From IMG/VR virus record IMGVR_UViG_3300022937_000127, positions 1 to 26,124 of that record: DNA of 26,124 bases. One strand, written 5' to 3'. Under the pieces are notes generated by a model. That model searched no databases. It saw nothing but the letters and a program-made list of their open reading frames with translations, and was not told where the DNA came from. Position numbers and translations under genes: made by a program. The stretch is from a virus. Of the stretch, positions 21,719 through 26,124 are shown one piece after another. Positions within the stretch are counted from its first letter, which is position 1; each line of letters opens with the position of its first letter.

Positions 21719-22436
21719 ACTTCTTTTTCACATGCCAGTCTTTGTATTCACCGTGCTCGTGTCCTTCATAGTATTCTTTATCTAAATTATTTTCTGTACT
21801 ACTTGACCATTCTTCTCTTTTTATAGGAATAACTTTTGCAATAGGATCACCTGCATTTATAGTCCATTCATAAGTTCCGTTATCATTAAAACTACACATA
21901 GCCGGGAAACTGGGCGGTGCTAACCACTTATCATCAGCATCTACTATAGCAGGTAAAATTTCAAAAGGTAAAAAATGTAAATTTAAAGGTACATATGCTA
22001 AGGAATATCCTTCTGGGGGTTTAATAAGCCAGTAGGTATAAATTTTAAATATACTTTTTCTAATACCGTTAATTTCTAAAGGTGCTTGATGAAATTCGTG
22101 CTTACTAATTGTTTGTATTTCTGTCCAGGCAGGTGCTCCTTCAACTTCGCTCATATCAAGTGTCATAAAAATATCGCCATCAACAGATATTTCTTCTTCT
22201 CCATTAATAACTTCTCTTTTAAAGTGATAAGTTGCAGGAGATAGAATGCAGTATCCACTTATTAAATAGTCAATTACAGGAGGACACTTTTTAATAGACG
22301 TTTTGTTTTTATTGTCTATATTTTTAATCCAATCAGGTAAAAAACGTTTTGCCGGAACAGGTTTTTGGTTATAAAAATCCTGATTATCACAAACTAAATT
22401 ACCTCTAAAAACTTTTTCAAATACAAGATTGGGCAT
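21711..22436 (-). CDS. Unknown protein, three-paralog family (longest member)
   Basis: 241 aa. It shares with the 21089-21718 protein LPDWIKNID, KKCPPVIDYLISGYCILSP, GIRKSIFKIYTYWLI, LPAIVDAD, PPSFPAMCSF and TYEWTINAGDPIAKVIPIKR, in the same order. Unlike its paralog it has an acidic/His-rich C-terminal tail (DKEYYEGHEHGEYKDWHVKK). Function is unknown; conservation of the SP and G-[DE]-PIA segments suggests a common ligand or partner. It starts 3 bp after the oxygenase at 22440-22985 and overlaps the next gene by 8 bp. Confidence 0.8.
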   Translation of the reverse strand: MPNLVFEKVFRGNLVCDNQDFYNQKPVPAKRFLPDWIKNIDNKNKTSIKKCPPVIDYLISGYCILSPATYHFKREVINGEEEISVDGDIFMTLDMSEVEGAPAWTEIQTISKHEFHQAPLEINGIRKSIFKIYTYWLIKPPEGYSLAYVPLNLHFLPFEILPAIVDADDKWLAPPSFPAMCSFNDNGTYEWTINAGDPIAKVIPIKREEWSSSTENNLDKEYYEGHEHGEYKDWHVKKKYD

Positions 22437-22439
22437 ATA

Positions 22440-22985
22440 TCATTTACCGTAATTTAAGTTGAGTGCGTCTTTTTCAAAAAATAATTGAAAACTGAAACGT
22501 CTATCTGCTTCGTTTGCAATTACAGTAGTACAATGATTGTAGTCTTCATACATGATTACTGCTCTATTATACTTAGGAATAATAGATTTAATTTCGTCGT
22601 TGTCTTGATAACTAAACCAACCTCCCCAATGATCTTTCCATTCTTTATTTAAATATACACTAATTGCTGTGCGCTTACCGCCAAAATCATTATGTCCATC
22701 TTGATGCCAACTTAAACTACTGCCAGGATATCCTATATACAGAAATCCGTCAGCAAAAGATGGTGTTCTAGTAAAGATATCTTGTTCAATAAAATATTTT
22801 ACAATTTCATCTGTATAAATTTGTCCTAGCATATGTACTAAAACACATCCAGGATTTTGATTTATGTAAGAAGGAAATAGCCCACCATTAGTAGTCCAAA
22901 CCGCACTGTTTGAAAGTCCGTTAAATAATCCGTCTATTTGTTCGAGAGATTCTTCGTCAAAGATATCATCAATCACTTTCAGCAT
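22440..22985 (-). CDS. 2OG/Fe(II) dioxygenase
   Basis: 181 aa. HxD motif H94-Q-D96 (LSWHQDGHND), distal H151 (DYNHCTTVIANE) and R162/R163 (DRRFSFQLFF). The order and spacing are standard for the 2OG/Fe(II) fold. GFLYIGYPGSSLSW gives the strand before the HxD. The substrate is unknown. Its start overlaps the oxygenase upstream by 17 bp, and the first three-paralog gene follows within 3 bp, so it is cotranscribed from the sigma70 promoter at 23643-23671. Confidence 0.9.
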   Translation of the reverse strand: MLKVIDDIFDEESLEQIDGLFNGLSNSAVWTTNGGLFPSYINQNPGCVLVHMLGQIYTDEIVKYFIEQDIFTRTPSFADGFLYIGYPGSSLSWHQDGHNDFGGKRTAISVYLNKEWKDHWGGWFSYQDNDEIKSIIPKYNRAVIMYEDYNHCTTVIANEADRRFSFQLFFEKDALNLNYGK

Positions 22986-23625
22986 CTTGCAAATCTTCTT
23001 CTTTTAAAATTTTATATTGTCTGTCTGTTTTGTGTTCAAACATTATACCAATACTTACACGCCAAGGTGTAGTTGGAGCAAGAGCTTCGTGTGCATAGCC
23101 GCTTGGAAATATTACAATACGTCCAAGTTTAAAATCCACACAATCTGTAGGGTTTAAATCTTTAATATTGTCATAAAATTGAAGATCACCATCAGCTTCA
23201 TTTGCAAAATAAACAGCCGTCCAGTGATAATTTTTTTCAACTGTATCAACATGTGGCCCTGGCCGCATACCTTTTGTTTGGCCGTTTAAACTAACTCTGT
23301 AAATTCCTCTAAATTCACCGTCTTTATCAATATTATGACAAAGGGCTCCTTCTATAGCTGCTGCAATATTTGTTACTACAGGAGGCATATTTTCTGAATG
23401 ATTTTGTGCAAGATGGAATAGCTGACGTCCAAAAAATCTATCGTATTCTCCCAACTTAGTGGCATCGGTCATATGACCGTATTCCCATTGTATAAGTTGT
23501 AATTGTCTTGCATGATCTGCAACCTGCCAGGCGGGAAATACATCATCATAAACAAAAATATTGCTACTACAATAATCAGGATATGACTGTTTTAATTGTG
23601 AAAGTGGTATCATTGTGCTTTGCAT
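22969..23625 (-). CDS. 2OG/Fe(II) dioxygenase, first gene after the sigma70 promoter
   Basis: 218 aa. H125-V-D127 (GPHVDTVEKNYHW), distal H179 (FPSGYAHEALAPT) and R189 (WRVSIGIMFEH). The HWTAVYFANEADGDLQFYD and GRIVIFPSG strands are characteristic of the marine phage oxygenase group. The start at 23625 has an AGGAG site 5 nt upstream and a short leader from an exact-consensus promoter. It heads a run of six tightly coupled genes down to 19898. It is not obviously closer to any one of the other oxygenases here, so the array is not a single simple duplication. Confidence 0.9.
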   Translation of the reverse strand: MQSTMIPLSQLKQSYPDYCSSNIFVYDDVFPAWQVADHARQLQLIQWEYGHMTDATKLGEYDRFFGRQLFHLAQNHSENMPPVVTNIAAAIEGALCHNIDKDGEFRGIYRVSLNGQTKGMRPGPHVDTVEKNYHWTAVYFANEADGDLQFYDNIKDLNPTDCVDFKLGRIVIFPSGYAHEALAPTTPWRVSIGIMFEHKTDRQYKILKEEDLQDAESD

Positions 23626-23642
23626 TTTAACTCCTTTTCCTT

Positions 23643-23671
23643 ATTATACACGGTAATATAGCAGTTGTCAA
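23643..23671 (-). promoter_or_regulatory. Exact-consensus sigma70 promoter within the oxygenase array
   Basis: The minus strand has TTGACA (23671-23666), a 17-bp spacer, and TATAAT (23648-23643): both hexamers and spacing are consensus. The expected transcript starts about 10 nt before the AGGAG site of the gene at 23625. The -35 begins 2 bp after the stop codon of the upstream gene. No late motif is found in this gap. Confidence 0.92.
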
Positions 23672-23672
23672 G

Positions 23673-24272
23673 CTAAATTACTAAAGGAATCATACCTAAG
23701 TGTTCCGTTGTATCCATATCGTCTATATCAAATCCTATAGTAAATCTAGTTCCATCATAGTTTGTTAGATTCCTAACACTGTGTTCCCGTTTTCCTGGAC
23801 CTAAATAAACTAGTCCTGGACGGTTTTGCACAGCAAACATTTCTGTAGTATCAAAATCGTTATGATAAAAAACTGTTTCGGTATTTTGTGGATTTATAGA
23901 CAAGTACCCATGTACAGGGCTCCAGTGGTTATGTCGAGAAAGCACTGTATCATGAGTATGATGATTTAACCAACTTTGTATCCAAAGTTGCTCGTCAAAT
24001 TGTATTTTATAATGTTCAAAATAATGTTTTGCACATAGTTGAAGTTCTTTGAAAATTTTAAAGAAGTGTATGTTTCCTGGCATAATTGAAAAAACATTAT
24101 ACCTTGTATAAAACCAAGTTGTATCTTTGTTGTTTGTTTCTGCTTCTACAAAGTCATTTATTTTTTTAACAGCAGTAAAACAGTCTTTAACTATTTCTTC
24201 TTGCTGCTCTGCAATATATTCTATCTCGTATAAATTATACAAAAGTTTATCGTTAGTTTCTACTATTTTCAT
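23673..24272 (-). CDS. 2OG/Fe(II) oxygenase-like protein, HxH variant (tandem copy 1)
   Basis: 199 aa. The core reads LWIQSWLNHHTHDTVLSRHN, then H116 and HGYLSINP, later LVYLGPGKREHSV (H164) and GTRFTIGFDI (R176). This matches the 2OG-FeII_Oxy_5-like layout, but the first motif is H114-x-H116 rather than HxD. Iron and cofactor use are therefore inferred, not shown. The gene at 24269-24874 is a near relative over its full length, with the same ends (MK[IL][IV]E; MIPLVI). The two overlap by 4 bp (ATGA), marking a tandem duplication. Confidence 0.82.
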   Translation of the reverse strand: MKIVETNDKLLYNLYEIEYIAEQQEEIVKDCFTAVKKINDFVEAETNNKDTTWFYTRYNVFSIMPGNIHFFKIFKELQLCAKHYFEHYKIQFDEQLWIQSWLNHHTHDTVLSRHNHWSPVHGYLSINPQNTETVFYHNDFDTTEMFAVQNRPGLVYLGPGKREHSVRNLTNYDGTRFTIGFDIDDMDTTEHLGMIPLVI

Positions 24273-24874
24273 TCTATTACCAATGGTATCATGCTCAAGT
24301 GATGAGTCTCTTCGTTGTCATCGATATCAAATCCAATTGAATACCTAGGACCATCGTACTCTTTTGTAGTTATAACTTCATGTTCTAAGTTTCCGGGACC
24401 AATATATAACTGACCTAACTTGTTATTAATAGTAAATGCAACATCGTCTTGCCCCATTTGCTCATAAAACACTGTTTTGCTGTGTTGAGGATTTACAGCA
24501 ATATAACCGTGTATAGGACTAAAATGATTATGTCTTTCAAGGTTGTTATCGCTTCTATGATTGTTAAACCAGCTTTGCAAATATAAGCCTTTATCGTGTG
24601 TAACTTCATTAGTTTTACAAAAGTCTTTAATACATTCTAGGAGTTCTTTGTATAGCTCAAAGAACATTTTATTACCCGGAGTAACTGTCCAAATATTATA
24701 TCTAGAATAATAAAAAGTAGTATCTTGACCTTGCTGTTCTGCTCTTAAAAACATTTGTATTTTTGCTATTGCTTTTTCGCACTGAAACATCCATTCATTA
24801 AGATTATCTTCGGTAATCGTTTCTAGTTGATAAATGTGATATTTCCATTCTTTATTTTTCTCTATAAGTTTCAT
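24269..24874 (-). CDS. 2OG/Fe(II) oxygenase-like protein, HxH variant (tandem copy 2)
   Basis: 201 aa, paralog of the gene just downstream. LYLQSWFNNHRSDNNLERHN leads into H117, FSPIHGYIAVNP, YIGPGNLEHEV (H165) and GPRYSIGFDI (R177). The N-terminal ~90 residues (YYSRYNIWTVTPGNKMFFEL; KELLECIKDF) are also shared, so the whole gene was copied, not just the catalytic core. The copies have diverged a good deal, so the duplication is not recent. It overlaps the methyltransferase gene by 4 bp. Confidence 0.82.
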   Translation of the reverse strand: MKLIEKNKEWKYHIYQLETITEDNLNEWMFQCEKAIAKIQMFLRAEQQGQDTTFYYSRYNIWTVTPGNKMFFELYKELLECIKDFCKTNEVTHDKGLYLQSWFNNHRSDNNLERHNHFSPIHGYIAVNPQHSKTVFYEQMGQDDVAFTINNKLGQLYIGPGNLEHEVITTKEYDGPRYSIGFDIDDNEETHHLSMIPLVIE

Positions 24875-25515
24875 ATTTTCTCCATATGCAAAAAATTACA
24901 TCCGCTCATATGAGCACCGTACATAGGATCATATTCACTGTTTTTAACAACAAACAAGCCTTCAATTAATTTATTAATATCTCGATCATGCAACCCATAA
25001 ACAGGCATGCTAGGACGTACTCCAAATATCTTTTCTGGTTTTTCATGATAGAATAATCTAATAAACAATTTTCCATTTTCTTTTAGTGCATTATAATAAT
25101 TTTCAAAAACTGTTCTATAAACTTTTGGATGATTTACATGCAATGCTCCAGCATCAATTACAGCATCAAACTCCTTGTTAAAATCTAATTCTGCTATGTT
25201 TTTAACAATAAAAGTTCCGTTAGGAAAACGTTTTTGTGTTCTAGTAATTACTTCTTCAGAAATGTCTATACCTGTTACGTCTAGTCCTTGCTCTAATAAG
25301 TATTTTGAATTTCGGCCGTCTGCACAACCTGCATCTAAAACTTTTCCTGTTTTAATATCAAAATAATTTATAAAATCTACAACATGTTCGTCTGGCGAAA
25401 AATCAACAGTATCCCAAGGACCGCCTTGAGGGTGTTTTATATAAAAATTATTCCAGGCTTCTATGTCTATATAATCTATCCTATTCTGGATCTGATCATT
25501 GTGTTTAGTGTCCAT
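24871..25515 (-). CDS. Class I SAM-dependent methyltransferase
   Basis: 214 aa. Motif I VLDAGCADGRNS (59-70) binds S-adenosylmethionine; VTGIDIS (80-86) supplies the acidic residue for the ribose; FDAVIDAGALHVN and LKENGKLFIRLFYH follow as motifs II/III. The fold is of the UbiE/Tam type that methylates small molecules or proteins. There is no DNA methyltransferase motif (no DPPY/NPPY). The C-terminal MYGAHMSGCNFLHMEKI may shape the substrate pocket. It sits between oxygenase genes, overlapping by 40 bp upstream and 4 bp downstream, which suggests one modification pathway. Confidence 0.88.
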   Translation of the reverse strand: MDTKHNDQIQNRIDYIDIEAWNNFYIKHPQGGPWDTVDFSPDEHVVDFINYFDIKTGKVLDAGCADGRNSKYLLEQGLDVTGIDISEEVITRTQKRFPNGTFIVKNIAELDFNKEFDAVIDAGALHVNHPKVYRTVFENYYNALKENGKLFIRLFYHEKPEKIFGVRPSMPVYGLHDRDINKLIEGLFVVKNSEYDPMYGAHMSGCNFLHMEKI

Positions 25516-26042
25516 CTGTCTTTACCGCTTGTATTAATTTGAGTTCTATGATTTAAAAATCCAGGAAAAAATAAAACATCACCTGTTTTTATTTTTACTT
25601 CTCTCCATACATCTCTCGGATGTGTGTCTTTAGGAAGATTTTGCCAGGCATATTCTAAGGGATCTCTAAATTCTATGTTCCCGCTATTTTCTTCTGCACT
25701 TATGTATGCAACTATAACAATATCAACACCGGGATGCGAATGTTCTCTAACATACTGCCCTTGAACTTGCCTATTGACATGACTACTTGCAATATATTTT
25801 TCTAATGGTAGCAATTCCCAATCTTCGGCAATTTTTTCTGCTCTTTCTGCCGCCCAAACAAGAAATTCATGGAATTCTGGCCAATGATGCGGTGTTGCTC
25901 CTGCAGGTGTTGTTTCATAATTATCCGCTGACGGAACTCCGTCTTGAAAAAGACTTTGTTTCATCGTAGGAAGTAACTTTTGTAGATCAAACTCAAAAGT
26001 ATCTTTGTATATCAAGTTTCTAAAAAGGTTTTGTTCTATCAT
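25476..26042 (-). CDS. 2OG/Fe(II) oxygenase-like protein, HxH variant
   Basis: 188 aa. YVREHSHPGVDIVIVAYISA (H101-x-H103) is followed by NSGNIEFRDP, TGDVLFFPGFLNHRTQI (H165) and DRWTLNTMI (R176). The architecture matches 2OG-FeII_Oxy_5-like proteins. As in the tandem pair downstream, the first metal motif is HxH, not HxD. Its start overlaps the stop of a further gene by 4 bp. Its last 40 bp overlap the methyltransferase gene in another frame. Confidence 0.85.
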   Translation of the reverse strand: MIEQNLFRNLIYKDTFEFDLQKLLPTMKQSLFQDGVPSADNYETTPAGATPHHWPEFHEFLVWAAERAEKIAEDWELLPLEKYIASSHVNRQVQGQYVREHSHPGVDIVIVAYISAEENSGNIEFRDPLEYAWQNLPKDTHPRDVWREVKIKTGDVLFFPGFLNHRTQINTSGKDRWTLNTMIRSRIG

Positions 26043-26124
26043 AATGAAGCCATTGATAATGGTGTGTTTAATGGAGTTCTTGCTCTCATTTGATAACCAA
26101 AAGATATCCTAAATTTTTCTGTTG
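26039..26124 (-). CDS. C-terminal end of a further oxygenase-like gene (cut by window edge)
   Basis: An open frame enters from the right edge and ends with TGA at 26041-26039. The visible peptide reads EKFRISFGYQMRARTP and then LNTPLSMASL. The R-x-S-x-x-F pattern is that of the last strand of 2OG/Fe(II) oxygenases, where the Arg binds 2-oxoglutarate; this matches the downstream genes. The stop overlaps the next ATG by 4 bp, so it belongs to the same run. Only about 27 residues are visible. Confidence 0.6.
   Translation of the reverse strand, partial: TEKFRISFGYQMRARTPLNTPLSMASL

Noticed and set aside
1-26124. tRNA genes, CRISPR arrays, insertion sequences, attachment sites
   Set aside because: No cloverleaf-like sequence, regularly spaced direct repeats, transposase or integrase was seen by eye. 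A tRNAscan or repeat search could still find something weak.

Overview
The window is part of the genome of a marine T4-like myovirus, on the branch that includes T4-like cyanophages and pelagiphages. The evidence is a set of recognisable T4-type virion and packaging genes (gp4, gp13, gp14, gp15, gp16, gp17, gp18, gp19), AT-rich sequence, dense packing, a T4-type late promoter motif (GATAAATA and variants), and accessory genes common in marine myophages (2-oxoglutarate/Fe(II) oxygenases, HNH protein, sulfotransferase, radical SAM enzyme). No photosynthesis gene, tRNA, integrase or CRISPR array is visible, so the host (SAR11, cyanobacterium or another marine bacterium) cannot be decided here.

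Layout. 1-7211, minus strand, transcribed right to left: tail tube (gp19), a tail-tube-like 425-aa protein, a small conserved protein, head completion nuclease (gp4), an inserted radical SAM/sulfotransferase pair, small terminase (gp16), two uncharacterised proteins and large terminase (gp17, cut by the window edge). 7243-10593: a greatly enlarged tail sheath (gp18). 10708-11533: a plus-strand HNH protein overlapping a minus-strand nucleotide kinase tail to tail. 11598-15004: neck proteins gp13 (minus) and gp14-gp15 (plus), diverging from one palindromic promoter. 15018-16082, plus: Nudix hydrolase, degenerate cupin and a small unknown. 16069-19862, minus: fibre-like and virion-surface genes, including a cupredoxin-like domain and a subtilisin-like protease. 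19898-26124, minus: seven 2OG/Fe(II) oxygenase-like genes (one partial), a methyltransferase and three tandem paralogs of an unknown family.

Regulation is unusually readable. Virion genes carry a TAAATA-core late promoter. In several cases it lies 5 nt before the ATG with no Shine-Dalgarno sequence, which predicts leaderless mRNAs. Two non-structural genes carry exact-consensus sigma70 promoters (TTGACA-17-TATAAT): the kinase, and the head of the downstream part of the oxygenase array. At the border between that array and the fibre genes, a hairpin that would hide the next ribosome binding site overlaps a late promoter. This matches the T4 early-off/late-on translational switch. Two clear intrinsic terminators sit upstream of gp17 and downstream of gp19.

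There is no gene-free stretch above 300 bases. The longest gap, 10594-10707, holds two divergent late promoter motifs.
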